From Microbacterium sp. CH12i (GTDB taxonomy: Bacteria > Actinomycetota > Actinomycetes > Actinomycetales > Microbacteriaceae), in assembly GCF_000685355.1 (NCBI RefSeq), contig NZ_JHET01000002.1, positions 1 to 64,000 of the forward strand: DNA of 64,000 bases. Reading direction: 5' to 3'. This document shows, one piece after another, positions 46,297 through 55,299 of this stretch. Both the position numbers and the translations under genes were made by a program. Within the stretch, counting starts at the first letter, position 1, and every line of letters begins with the position of its first letter. A model generated the notes under the pieces. The model worked only from the letters and a program-made list of their open reading frames with translations, was not told where the DNA came from and did not search any database.

Positions 46297-47334
46297 ATGC
46301 GTAGCCCCAGAGACTTCTTTCGCCCCTTGGCCATCGGCGCTCCAGATCCGCTTTACGTGATCGAGCCCATCGCCTCTCGTATGATCCATTTCTTTGACCC
46401 CTCCAATCCGCGGATGGTCGCCAAGATGCCCAGCATCGCACCGACTGTCGATGTGCTGTTGGGCAATCTAGAGGACGCGATCGAGATCGATCGGAAGGTG
46501 GATGCTCGTCGAGGGCTGATCGACTTCGCACGCTCCAACGACCTCGGTGCCACTTCGCTGTGGGTTCGCGTGAACGCGCTTGACTCGCCGTGGAACCTCG
46601 ACGACCTGACCGAGATCGTGAGTGAGGTCGGTGACCGGATTGACGTGATCATGCTGCCCAAGGTCCAGGGTGCCGAAGACATCCAATACGCAGATCGTCT
46701 GATCGCACAGCTTGAGGCTCGCGCACGAGTTCAGCGCCCGATTCTTCTCCACGCGATCTTGGAGACAGCTCGCGGAGTCGCCAATGTGGAGGAAATCTGC
46801 ATCGCCAGCCCCCGCCTCCAGGGCGTCTCGCTCGGACCGGCAGACCTCGCCGCCGACCGAGAGATGAAGACGACGAACGTGGGTGGTGGACACCCCGGCT
46901 ATCTCGTGCGTGCAGATCCAGAGAATCGGGCCTATGCAGCACCGAGGCAGACGGCACAACAGGACCTGTGGCACTACACCGTCGCACGAATGGTGGACGC
47001 CTGCAGACTCGCCGGTATCCAGCCCTACTACGGCCCCTTCGGCGACATCGATGATGTCGTTGCGTGTGAGGACCAGTTCCGCAACGCCTACATCATGGGC
47101 TGCGTAGGAGCCTGGTCTCTGCACCCAAAGCAGATCGAGGTCGCTCGCAAGGTTTTCACCCCCGACGCTGCACAGGTCGCCTGGGCGCGCCGCGTCGTCG
47201 ACACCCTCACTGACGGGGCTGGGGCATTCATGGTCGACGGCAAGATGCAGGATGACGCCTCCTACAAGCAATGCCAGAAGATCCTCCGCTATGCGGAACT
47301 CGTCGAAGAACGGGACAAGCTCGTCGCCTCGTGA
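46297..47334 (+). CDS. CitE/HpcH-type CoA-ester lyase (malyl-CoA lyase-like)
   Basis: A 345-residue TIM-barrel lyase, longer than the paralogue at 40262 and closer to beta-methylmalyl/L-malyl-CoA lyases. LLGNLEDAIEIDRK (metal Asp), SLWVRVNALDSPW, DVIMLPKVQGAEDI, HAILETARGVANVEEI (metal Glu), GVSLGPADLAADREM and AWSLHPKQIEVARKVF are conserved. It would release acetyl-CoA or propionyl-CoA plus a 2-oxoacid from a hydroxyacyl-CoA. It is divergent from the citrate-synthase-like gene. Confidence 0.88.
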   Translation: MRSPRDFFRPLAIGAPDPLYVIEPIASRMIHFFDPSNPRMVAKMPSIAPTVDVLLGNLEDAIEIDRKVDARRGLIDFARSNDLGATSLWVRVNALDSPWNLDDLTEIVSEVGDRIDVIMLPKVQGAEDIQYADRLIAQLEARARVQRPILLHAILETARGVANVEEICIASPRLQGVSLGPADLAADREMKTTNVGGGHPGYLVRADPENRAYAAPRQTAQQDLWHYTVARMVDACRLAGIQPYYGPFGDIDDVVACEDQFRNAYIMGCVGAWSLHPKQIEVARKVFTPDAAQVAWARRVVDTLTDGAGAFMVDGKMQDDASYKQCQKILRYAELVEERDKLVAS

Positions 47335-47383
47335 GCTAAGAGTCCACTCCACCCTTGTGCGAACCGTCGACGTCTGCTTGCAT

Positions 47384-47419
47384 GTATCCTACTGTCGACT
47401 GTCGTCGACGGTAGGATAC
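47384..47419. promoter_or_regulatory. 36-bp palindrome with GTCGAC-N4-GTCGAC core upstream of hydrolase
   Basis: Arms of 16 bp (GTATCCTACTGTCGAC and GTCGACGGTAGGATAC, one mismatch) flank a 4-bp centre. The core GTCGAC pair at 47394 and 47404 has the same 10-bp step as the arrays at 53922-53947, 53996-54021 and 59293-59318. It lies 30 bp before the hydrolase start. Confidence 0.72.
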
Positions 47420-47448
47420 TCAAGCTGATCAATGAGGAGATGCTGACA

Positions 47449-48315
47449 ATGCCAGAAATCACACACCACCAACGGACCATCAATGGGTTCCGCATGCACT
47501 ACGTCACCGCCGGATCGGGCTACCCACTCGTGCTACTGCACGGGTGGCCCCAGAGCTGGTACGAATGGCGCCACATCATTCCAGCGCTCGCCGAGAAGTA
47601 CACCGTCATCGTTCCTGACCTGCGGGGCTTGGGAGACTCGGAGAAGCCGCAGTCGGGCTTCGACAAGCGCACGATGGCTAGCGACGTAGCCGAGCTGGTC
47701 GCACAACTCGGCTACGACAAGGTCGGTGTCGTCGGACACGACTGGGGCGGCTCTGTGGCGTTCTATCTCGCCTACGACAATCGTGATCTCGTCGAGCGGC
47801 TATTCATCCTCGACATGATTCCGGGGCTGATCAAGGAAGGCGATTCGTTCCCGCTTCCGACAACACTGTTCATCAATCACATCTTCTTCCATGGTGGGAA
47901 CCCTGACAATGCGACAGCGCTCGTGAGTCAGAATGTCGATCAGTACATCCGGCGTTTCCTGACCTCGCTCGACTTCAACTACAGCCCAGCGGTGTTCTCC
48001 GACGCGGATATCGCCGAGTACGTGCGGGTCAACTCCATCCCCGGATCAATCCGCTCCGGCTTCCAGTGGTATGCAACTGGGCTGCGCGAAGACACCGTCA
48101 ACTACAAGAATGCGACACAGAAGCTGACCATCCCGGTGCTCGCCTACGGCGGCTCGCACTTCCTCGGAGACATCACCCCCATCTGGGAGGATGTCGCCGA
48201 AAACGTCTCAGGCGGTGCGGTGGAGAACTGCGGCCACTTCGTCCCGGAGGAGAAGCCCGAATTCGTCATCGAAAAGGCGCTGGAGTTCTTCGAACCGCTT
48301 TCACAGTCCGCATAA
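47449..48315 (+). CDS. Alpha/beta hydrolase, epoxide hydrolase-like
   Basis: A 288-residue alpha/beta-hydrolase-fold enzyme. HGWPQSWYEWRHIIPAL carries the oxyanion HGWP. The nucleophile Asp is in GHDWGGSVA, the pattern of epoxide hydrolases and haloalkane dehalogenases. A cap-domain Tyr lies in FQWYATG and the catalytic His in NCGHFVPEE. ATG at 47449 with GAGGAG is preferred to 47440. Opening of an epoxide made by an oxygenase of the island is the likely task. The operator-like palindrome at 47384-47419 is directly upstream. Confidence 0.88.
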   Translation: MPEITHHQRTINGFRMHYVTAGSGYPLVLLHGWPQSWYEWRHIIPALAEKYTVIVPDLRGLGDSEKPQSGFDKRTMASDVAELVAQLGYDKVGVVGHDWGGSVAFYLAYDNRDLVERLFILDMIPGLIKEGDSFPLPTTLFINHIFFHGGNPDNATALVSQNVDQYIRRFLTSLDFNYSPAVFSDADIAEYVRVNSIPGSIRSGFQWYATGLREDTVNYKNATQKLTIPVLAYGGSHFLGDITPIWEDVAENVSGGAVENCGHFVPEEKPEFVIEKALEFFEPLSQSA

Positions 48316-48414
48316 GAGCAGTGGGGGTGGGTGGGCATCACTATCGTGGGTGCCCACCCACCTCCACCTCAAACAACAACGGACGAGATTTGTCCACCAC
48401 TCAAAGGAATTACC

Positions 48415-49380
48415 ATGACGGCGATGTCACCGCTCACACCCCAGGTCGCCCCTGTGATCGATGCTTTCTTGCACACACCGTGGCTGGGCGGCGACGATCC
48501 GCTCGATCCGCGCGGCGACGTCGTCGACTGGAGGGGAGACACACGCCTCCAACGCGTGATGCGTACCTTCAGTCACACCGACCCTGAGGGCAGACCCGTG
48601 CCCTCACTGACGGTCGAGGAGATCCTGTCCGCGATGGATGAAAGCGGGGTGAGCAAGGCTCTACTTCCCGCCAAGGTCTATTACGCGGCGACGGATCGCG
48701 GCGTGCGCGCGGTGCACCGAGAACTCGCCGCACTTGCAGACGCATCCGGCGGACGTTTGAAGGGTGTCGCAACCATCCCACCGCCGGAGCTCGGGCCCGG
48801 AACGTACTGGGATGTCATGCAGACCGTACGAACGATCAAACATGCCAAGCACGAATACGGCTTCGTAGGCGTTCACCTCACGCCGTCTCCATGGGGGATG
48901 CCACCGAATCACAAGTGGTTCTATCCGGTGTACGCAGCGTGCGTTGAGCTCGACCTCGCGGTCTTCGTGCACGTGGGAACCCCGGGGCCGCTCTGGCCGA
49001 TGGAGCACCACAATCCGATCCATCTCGACGAAGTGGCTCTCGCATTCCCCGAGCTGCGCATCATCGCTCACCACATCGGAGACCCCTGGACAGATATATC
49101 CGTCCGGCTCGCGGCACGGCATCCGAATGTCTACATCTGCACATCAGCTTGGTCTCCAAAGCGATATCCCACGGAGCTGATGGAGTTCATGCAGGGAAGG
49201 TGGCACGGCACCGCAGGCTCAAACAAGGTCATCTTCGCCTCGGACTTCCCCCTGCTCGACATGGAGCGGGCAATTCGGGATGCACGTGCGTTGCCGTTGA
49301 ACGAAGAACAGCTACGCAGCGTTCTCCATGACAATGCAGAGAGGCTTTTTTGGCCCGAGTCGCCATCGATCCGCCCATGA
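48415..49380 (+). CDS. Amidohydrolase family 2 protein
   Basis: A 321-residue TIM-barrel protein of the Amidohydro_2/ACMSD-like group. VDWRGDTRLQRVMRTFSH, MDESGVSKALLPAKVYY, AVFVHVGTPGPLWPMEHHNP (VFVHVGTPGPLWPM), RIIAHHIGDPWTD and FASDFPLLDMERAIRDA (FASDFPLLDM) give strand-end His/Asp residues, but the N-terminal metal motif is degenerate (VIDAFLHTPW instead of DxHxH). Members decarboxylate or hydrolyse ring acids and lactones. ATG at 48415 follows AAAGGAA. Confidence 0.82.
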   Translation: MTAMSPLTPQVAPVIDAFLHTPWLGGDDPLDPRGDVVDWRGDTRLQRVMRTFSHTDPEGRPVPSLTVEEILSAMDESGVSKALLPAKVYYAATDRGVRAVHRELAALADASGGRLKGVATIPPPELGPGTYWDVMQTVRTIKHAKHEYGFVGVHLTPSPWGMPPNHKWFYPVYAACVELDLAVFVHVGTPGPLWPMEHHNPIHLDEVALAFPELRIIAHHIGDPWTDISVRLAARHPNVYICTSAWSPKRYPTELMEFMQGRWHGTAGSNKVIFASDFPLLDMERAIRDARALPLNEEQLRSVLHDNAERLFWPESPSIRP

Positions 49381-49456
49381 CATAGAGCAACATGAGGATA
49401 CGGTAGGTACCGCGGTTCCTGCCGCAGCGACGACGAGCAGACGACTGAGGGACAAC

Positions 49457-50167
49457 GTGAACGCACAGAACACCGAGGGAAGCGCTGGCAAACGCGATCG
49501 CGACGGAAGTCCGCGATCGATCTACGAGAAGTTGCGTGCACGAATCGTCGACGGCCAAATCACTCCGGGAGCACAGCTCGTCGAGGGAAGCCTGGCAACC
49601 GAGTTCGGAGTGAGTAGGAGCCCGATCCGCGAGGCCCTGGGGCAGCTGACCTACGAGGGGCTCCTCGAACGACATGGGCGAGTCATGCGAGTGCGAGTGC
49701 TCAAGGCCGAAGACGTCCTTGAACTCTACGAGGTGCGGATCGCTCTGGAGCGCGCGGCAGCGCGGGCAGCTACTGAGAGACGCACAGATCTTGACCTGGG
49801 ACGTCTCACGACATTGGTGGGCGATATGACTAATCTTCCCGAAGATCAGTCCGAGCGTCGCCCCAAGCTCGCACATGCGTTCCATTTCGAAATCTGGCGC
49901 GCCAGCCACAACGCCACGCTGGAGTCGACGCTGGAGTCGGTGCACCTCAAAGTGCTTGGCCTGTCGTCAACGACCCTCCACTACTCCGAGCGCTGGTCAG
50001 TCTTCGTTGAAGAGTGCATCGAGATCCTCGATGCCGTTCGCAACAGGGACATTGAACGAGCTGGCGCCGCTGCTGAGCGACAGATGACGAGCGCGCGGGA
50101 CTTCCGCATTCAGCTCTACAGCCTCCGACCGGACTCGCTACCAGATCGTCACCCACTGGGGATGTGA
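49457..50167 (+). CDS. GntR-family regulator (FCD subfamily)
   Basis: A 236-residue regulator with wHTH SIYEKLRARIVDGQITPGAQLVE (YEKLRARIVDGQITPGAQLV) and TEFGVSRSPIREALGQLTYEGLL (FGVSRSPIREALGQL), then an FCD effector domain (YEVRIALERAAARAA, HAFHFEIWRASHN). The GTG at 49457 has GAGGGA 5 bp away; the longer frame upstream overlaps the amidohydrolase gene. It ends 2 bp from the convergent hydrolase gene at 50170 and probably regulates part of the island. Confidence 0.87.
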   Translation: MNAQNTEGSAGKRDRDGSPRSIYEKLRARIVDGQITPGAQLVEGSLATEFGVSRSPIREALGQLTYEGLLERHGRVMRVRVLKAEDVLELYEVRIALERAAARAATERRTDLDLGRLTTLVGDMTNLPEDQSERRPKLAHAFHFEIWRASHNATLESTLESVHLKVLGLSSTTLHYSERWSVFVEECIEILDAVRNRDIERAGAAAERQMTSARDFRIQLYSLRPDSLPDRHPLGM

Positions 50168-50169
50168 GG

Positions 50170-51092
50170 TTACTGCGCGCTGAGCGCCGCCTGGACGTCT
50201 TCAGCGATATCAGCGATCGCGCCGCGGGCGACGTCCAGGTGGTTGTGCAGGCGCAGGAAACCGTGAGTCACGCCTGCGTATTCGCGAAGTGTCGTTGGGA
50301 CTCCCGCCGCCTCTAATCGAGCAGCGTAGGCGACCCCGTCGTCGCGAAGGACGTCTGCCTCGGCAACCATAATTGTCGTCGGCGGCAGCATCGACAGGTC
50401 CGCCGCGCGCAACGGCGAGACATCCTCATGCTGATAATGGCCCGGCGCGACGTACTGCGCGAAGAACCATTCCATATCCTTGCGGGTCAATGGCAGCCCC
50501 GCTGCGAATGACAGATAGCTTGCGCGCTGAAAGTCCGAATCCGCGACAGGGTAGATGAGTATTTCCAGCGCGAGCTGCACGGTGTCTGCTAGGCGCCGGG
50601 CCGCAACGGTCACCAGATTCGCGCCGGCACTATCGCCTGCACCAATGAGTGGCCCATCGATGCCGAGAAGGCCCTCGACAGAGACTGCACTCCAGGCCAA
50701 CACGTCCTCGACGTCTTCGAGCCCGGCAGGGAACGGATGCTCTGGCGCCAGCCGATACTCGGGCAGCAGCACTGCGCATCCCGTGTTGAACGCGATCTCA
50801 CGACCGAGGGCGTCGAAATCATCAATCGACCCGACGACCCATCCGCCACCATGGACGTAGACGATCAGCCTCGTGGCGAAGTCAGCGGGATGAGCAGACG
50901 TGACCGCACTCCCCCGCTCCGGGTCGGCACCTCGATGTCACGCACGCTGACCATGTCACGACCAGCCCCGAGGGCAGCACGGGCCCTCAACACGATATTG
51001 CGAGCATCCTCGGGTGTTCCCGCAGAGAGCCCGGGCGCTCCGCGAGAACCTTCAAGCAACTTCTCAACGAAGGGGTGCAGTTTCACCATCAT
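50170..51092 (-). CDS. HSL-family alpha/beta hydrolase (esterase/lactonase) (one-base frameshift)
   Basis: ATG at 51092 gives an N-terminus MVKLHPFVEKLLEGSRG... to SRLLIP. One base missing near 50888 (a CCC run) shifts to ADFATRLIVYVHGGGWVVGSIDDF and on through LPEYRLAPEHPFPAGLEDV (EYRLAPEHPFPA), nucleophile GAGDSAGANL, acid VAEADVLRDDG and His in YAGVTHGFL, to a stop at 50170. Restored length is about 308 residues. The GDSAG/HGGG pattern is the hormone-sensitive-lipase family, which includes monoterpene epsilon-lactone hydrolases. It lies just after the aldehyde dehydrogenase gene. Confidence 0.85.
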
Positions 51093-51093
51093 C

Positions 51094-52595
51094 TCATTCC
51101 TTGCCGAGATCGACCCAGACGGCCTTGGTGGAAAGATACTCCTCCACGTGCTCGATCCCACCCTCTTTGCCATATCCACTCATCTTGCTACCGCCGAATG
51201 GCACCGCAGGATCAAGCGCATGATACGTGTTGACCCAAACCGTCCCCGCACGCAGGCGATGTGCGACGCGGTGTGCTCTGCCGACGTTTGTCGTGAACAC
51301 CCCGGCCGACAGGCCATAGGGAGTCGCATTCGCCCGTCGTACTGCGTCATCCACATCAGTGAACCGCATCGCGGATATGACCGGCCCGAAGATCTCCTCA
51401 CGAACCATCTTCATGTCGTCACGCGCATCTGCGAAGACGGTGGGAGCAACAAAGAACCCATCCGCGAGTGCGCCATCGCTGAGTCGCGTTGCTCCAGCCA
51501 CCGCGCGCGCGCCCTCCGAGATCCCGCTCTCAATATACGAGGTGACCTTGTCGAGCTGCCGCTCGCTGACGACAGGACCGATCTCTGTGGCGGGATCAGC
51601 GCCGTCGCCCACGCGCAACCCCGCGGCATACACACCAAGACGTTCAACGAATTCGTCGTGAATCGAATCTTCCACAAAGAGTCTCGAACCCGCGATACAG
51701 ATCTGCCCGGAGTTCGCGAAAGCGGCAAGTCCGACACGGGAGACGGTCTCATCGAGGTCAGCATCGGCGAACACGATGATCGGAGACTTTCCGCCGAGTT
51801 CAAGCGATACGCGCTTCACGTTGCCTGCCGAGCGCGCAGGATGCTCTGCCCCGTTGTCGTTGAGCCGGTGAATGCGATCTTATCGACGCCGTCGTGCTCA
51901 GCGAGCGGCGCCCCGGCCTCGGGACCATTGCCCGTGACGACGTTGACGACACCGGCGGGAACGCCCGCCTCATCCATGATTCGCGCAATCAGCAGCGCGC
52001 TCAGCGGAGCCTCTTCAGAGGGCTTCAGGACGATCGTGCAGCCCGTCGCGAGTGCGGGACCGATCTTCCACACGGATGCCGCAATAGGCGCGTTCCACGG
52101 GATGATCGCACCAACAACGCCCACGGGTTCTTTTCGCGTGTAGCTGAGGTACTCACCCGGCAGCGAGCTGTCGATGGTGCGCCCGTCCAGTGTGGTCGCG
52201 AGTCCTGCGTAGTAACGCAGCATGCCTGTTACCCGGCCGCGATCAGCTCTCGCTCGGCTGATCGGCTTACCCATGTCGAGCGTGTCGCACAGGCTGAGAT
52301 CGTCCCAGTACTTGTCGAACAGGTCTGCAATCGTCAGCAGAAGCCGCTGACGCTCGGCGGGACGGAACCGGCTCCATGGGCCGTCGAATGCCCGCCGCGC
52401 CGCAGCGACAGCGAGATCGATGTCTGCCGCGCTCCCGCGTGGAACAGTCGCCAGGACCTCACCTGTTGCGGGGTTCCTCGAAGCAAAGACTTCGCCGGTG
52501 ACAGAGTCCGTCCATCTCCCATCGATGAACATCTGATGGTGACGTCCGTCTAGTGCGAGGAAATCTGACGACGTGTTGGCTTGGATGGTGTTCAT
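51094..52595 (-). CDS. Aldehyde dehydrogenase family protein (one-base frameshift)
   Basis: ATG at 52595 encodes FIDGRWTDSVTGEVFASRNPATGEVLATVPRG, SLCDTLDMGKPISRARADRG, GVVGAIIPWNAPIAASVWKIGPALATG (IIPWNAPIAASVWKIGPALA), KPSEEAPLSAL and IAFTGSTTTGQSIL. The frame breaks near 51832, and with one base restored continues SAGNVKRVSLELGGKSP (catalytic Glu), NSGQICIAGSRL (catalytic Cys) and KMSGYGKEGG to a stop at 51094. About 500 residues, normal for NAD-dependent enzymes. It would turn an aldehyde intermediate into the acid for CoA activation. Confidence 0.88.
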
Positions 52596-52602
52596 CGGTT
52601 CA

Positions 52603-53810
52603 TCACTCCTTGCTGCGAGATTTCGTTAGGGACTCGTCTTCGAGTACAGCGTCTATAGCGGCGTCGTCGTACCCAATCTCCTCGAGGACCTGACGCGTGT
52701 GCTGTCCCAGGTCGGGAGGAGAGTCGTGGCGATACGAGCGGGTTCCGTTATAGGAGATGGGATGATCCACCAGTCGAAGATCCTCGATATCGCTGTGCGG
52801 CCAGGGGCGGATCATGCCCAGTGCCTTGACGTGGGGGTCGGCGACAACCTGGTCGATCGTGCGCACACCCGAGCACGGCAGACCCTCGGCGCGCAGCAAC
52901 CGTTCCCACTCCACCGCATCGCGCTGAAGCAGGACCTGCCCCAGTATCTCACTCAGCTCGTCCCTCTTCGCGACTCGATGGGCGTTCGTTCGGTAGTCAG
53001 GATCATCTGCGAGAGTGGGAATGCCGAGAGCTTCGCACAGGCGGCGAAAGAGGCGGTCGTTGAGCGCGGCGATGTAAATGTAGCCATCTCGAGTCGCGAA
53101 CCCCTGATATGGCGCCATCTGTCCGTGCCGTGACCCCTGCGGGGTGGGCACCTGTCCGCTGGCGAAGTAGTTGGAGGTGAAATACCCCATCCAGGCGAGC
53201 CCTGTCTCCATAAGACTCGTCTGCACGTGCTGCGCCTCGCCGGTTGCGTCGCGCTGACGCAGTGCCGCGAGCACCCCTAGGGCTGCCCACATGCCCGTCC
53301 CCTGATCAACGATCGACGGACCGACGCGACTGGGCATGCCTTCGGGCTCGCCATTGATGCTCATGACGCCGGATGCCGCCTGCACGATCGTGTCATATCC
53401 GGGCCGGTCACGGTCCGGCCCCCAACCACCGAAGCCACTGATCGAGCAGTAGACGATGCTTGGATTGATCTCGCGGACGCAGCGAACCCGAGGCCACGCT
53501 TATCGAGGCTTCCGGTTCGGTTAGACTCCACGATCACATCGGCTCGAGCCGCCAGGTCTCGAATCGCTTGAGCACCCGCATCCGAGTCAATATCCGCGAC
53601 GACGCTCTCTTTGTTGCGATTGAGAGCGAGAAAGAGTGCGCTGTGATCTCCCCACGTCGGCGGCGTCCACTGCCTCGTGTCGTCGCCGAAGCCCGGACGT
53701 TCGACTTTGATCACACGGGCACCCAGGTCTCCGAGGACCATCGTGCTGTAAGGGCCGGCGAGATTTCGCGTCAGGTCCAGAACCGTGACTCCCGAGAGTG
53801 GTGCGATCAC
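52603..53810 (-). CDS. CaiB/BaiF family III CoA-transferase (one-base frameshift)
   Basis: ATG at 53810 starts IAPLSGVTVLDLTRNLAGPYSTMVLGDLGARVIKVERPGFGDDTR (DLGARVIKVERPGFGDDTR) and continues to LDKRGLGFAA. Near 53479 one base is missing, after which VREINPSIVYCSISGFGGWG and the rest follow to 52603 (VDQGTGMWAALGVLAAL, TRDGYIYIAALNDRLFRRLC, VRTIDQVVADPHVKALGM). The family moves CoA between acyl donors and acids. The usual catalytic Asp position reads Glu (TSLMETGLAW). Only 7 bp precede the aldehyde dehydrogenase gene, so it probably activates the resulting acid. Confidence 0.87.
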
Positions 53811-53921
53811 GTGTGGCTCCTCTGCCGATGGGCGAAACTTTGAACCTGGAGCAGCAACGCTGCGAGCACCATGTCCTCATTGACGGTCGATTTTGCTTAT
53901 GACTCAACACTCTAGCATCAT

Positions 53922-53947
53922 GTCGACCTTTGTCGACAGTAGTCGAC
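53922..53947. promoter_or_regulatory. Three GTCGAC boxes at exact 10-bp steps
   Basis: GTCGAC occurs at 53922, 53932 and 53942 with 4-bp spacers, in the divergent region between the CoA-transferase and the PucR-type gene. All three lie on one helical face, as expected for a cooperatively bound regulator. A TTGACA hexamer follows at 53954. Confidence 0.72.
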
Positions 53948-53995
53948 CGTATATTGACAGTGTGCGCTTATGACCGGTGAGCGCCTGGCGGACAC

Positions 53996-54024
53996 GTCGA
54001 CGCCTGTCGACCGCAGTGTACAAT
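53996..54024 (+). promoter_or_regulatory. Second GTCGAC array overlapping a promoter of the PucR-type gene
   Basis: GTCGAC at 53996 and 54006 and GTGTAC at 54016 repeat the 10-bp step. TACAAT (54019-54024) is a good -10 box and the first GTCGAC occupies the -35 position at 17-bp spacing. A regulator bound here would cover the promoter of the gene starting at 54062. Confidence 0.6.
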
Positions 54025-54061
54025 AAATGCAGGTCTATTCAATGCTGAACGGAGGTCATCG

Positions 54062-55144
54062 GTGATCGCCTTCGAGCGTCAGCGCGTCGAAACACTCGAT
54101 TTCTTCGACGACCTGGTGGAGCGACAGGTCTCGATAGATGAGCTGCTCGTGAACGCTGCAGCATTCGCGAATACCACCGTCGGTATCATCCTCCCCGATG
54201 CGACTCAGCGCTCAAGCAGGCGAACCGACGACGCGCTCCGACCCAACCCGCCGGAACACGCCACCCGCCTGCAGAACGCGCACGGACAGATCGTCTGGCT
54301 CGACGATGCGGATAAACGATACGAAGACGCCGGGTTCTTTCTTCGCCGATTCGCGCTCGCAGCGCAGATGCTCTCCCAGGAGCCGCCTCCTCGCGACTTT
54401 TCTCGGGTTCCCCCCTTAGAGATACTGATTCGCACAGGCACCTCCGAGCCGCTTCTGCTGGAGTCGCTGAAACGCCTGCGCGTACGCCCGGATGAAACCA
54501 TCCGTGTGCAGATCTGTGAGGGCAATCTCGATAAGTGGAGCGCCTTCATCGCATCACAGACACACCGTCGCCTCGTCGCGCGTGCGAGCCTGCAGACCCT
54601 CAACGTCACACTCTGGGTTGTCGAACCGGATGAGACCTACACTCCGATCGCACCACCGGCTGAGGTCGTGGCGGCGGAAAGCGAGATCTACCAAGCCCGC
54701 AACGTCAGCTTGGCGTTCGAGAACGCGCGCTCCGCGCTGCGATTCGCATCGATCGCATCACTTACAGTCGAGCAGAAGGGCACGCTGGTCCGCCACGAGG
54801 ACCTCGGCCCCTTCGCATCCCTCGCCTCTCTCAACCGCGCGGCCATCGACGCGGTTTCCGATGTTCAACGGCTCGACGAACTGGTACAGAAACATGGACC
54901 AGTTGTCCTGACCGTCCTCGAGGCATATGCGTCAAGCGAATCGCAACGAAAGGCTGCGGTGAGACTTCACCTCCACCACAACTCAATCTCCTACTGGGTG
55001 AAACGTGCGGAACGCAGCCTGGAGTTCGACGTCGGCGCGGTGGCTCAACGATCACGGCTGCTTCTCTCCGTGATCCTGTACCGACTACGGGATACTGCCG
55101 CCACCACACGTGCCAGCAGTACTGGTGCAGATATCCGACTATGA
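54062..55144 (+). CDS. PucR/CdaR-type regulator
   Basis: A 360-residue regulator. The C-terminus has the PucR helix-turn-helix: VLTVLEAYASSESQRKAAVRLHLHHNSISYWVKRAERSL (QRKAAVRLHLHHNSISYWVKR). The N-terminal 290 residues carry no recognised catalytic site and probably sense a ligand. GTG at 54062 is preceded by GGAGGT. It faces the CoA-transferase operon, with two GTCGAC arrays between, so it is one of two candidate binders of those boxes. Confidence 0.83.
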   Translation: MIAFERQRVETLDFFDDLVERQVSIDELLVNAAAFANTTVGIILPDATQRSSRRTDDALRPNPPEHATRLQNAHGQIVWLDDADKRYEDAGFFLRRFALAAQMLSQEPPPRDFSRVPPLEILIRTGTSEPLLLESLKRLRVRPDETIRVQICEGNLDKWSAFIASQTHRRLVARASLQTLNVTLWVVEPDETYTPIAPPAEVVAAESEIYQARNVSLAFENARSALRFASIASLTVEQKGTLVRHEDLGPFASLASLNRAAIDAVSDVQRLDELVQKHGPVVLTVLEAYASSESQRKAAVRLHLHHNSISYWVKRAERSLEFDVGAVAQRSRLLLSVILYRLRDTAATTRASSTGADIRL

Positions 55145-55299
55145 GGCCCAAGGTCTCCAAATGGCGAACAAGTCACCACAATGTCTGTCCAGGTGACCGA
55201 CGAACAGCACAACGATGCGCGACGATACTTGGCTGAGGCTCCCGTCTTGTTGACGAGATTCTCAAGAATTCCAGCACACCGCGATGAAGGGGTAGGAAT

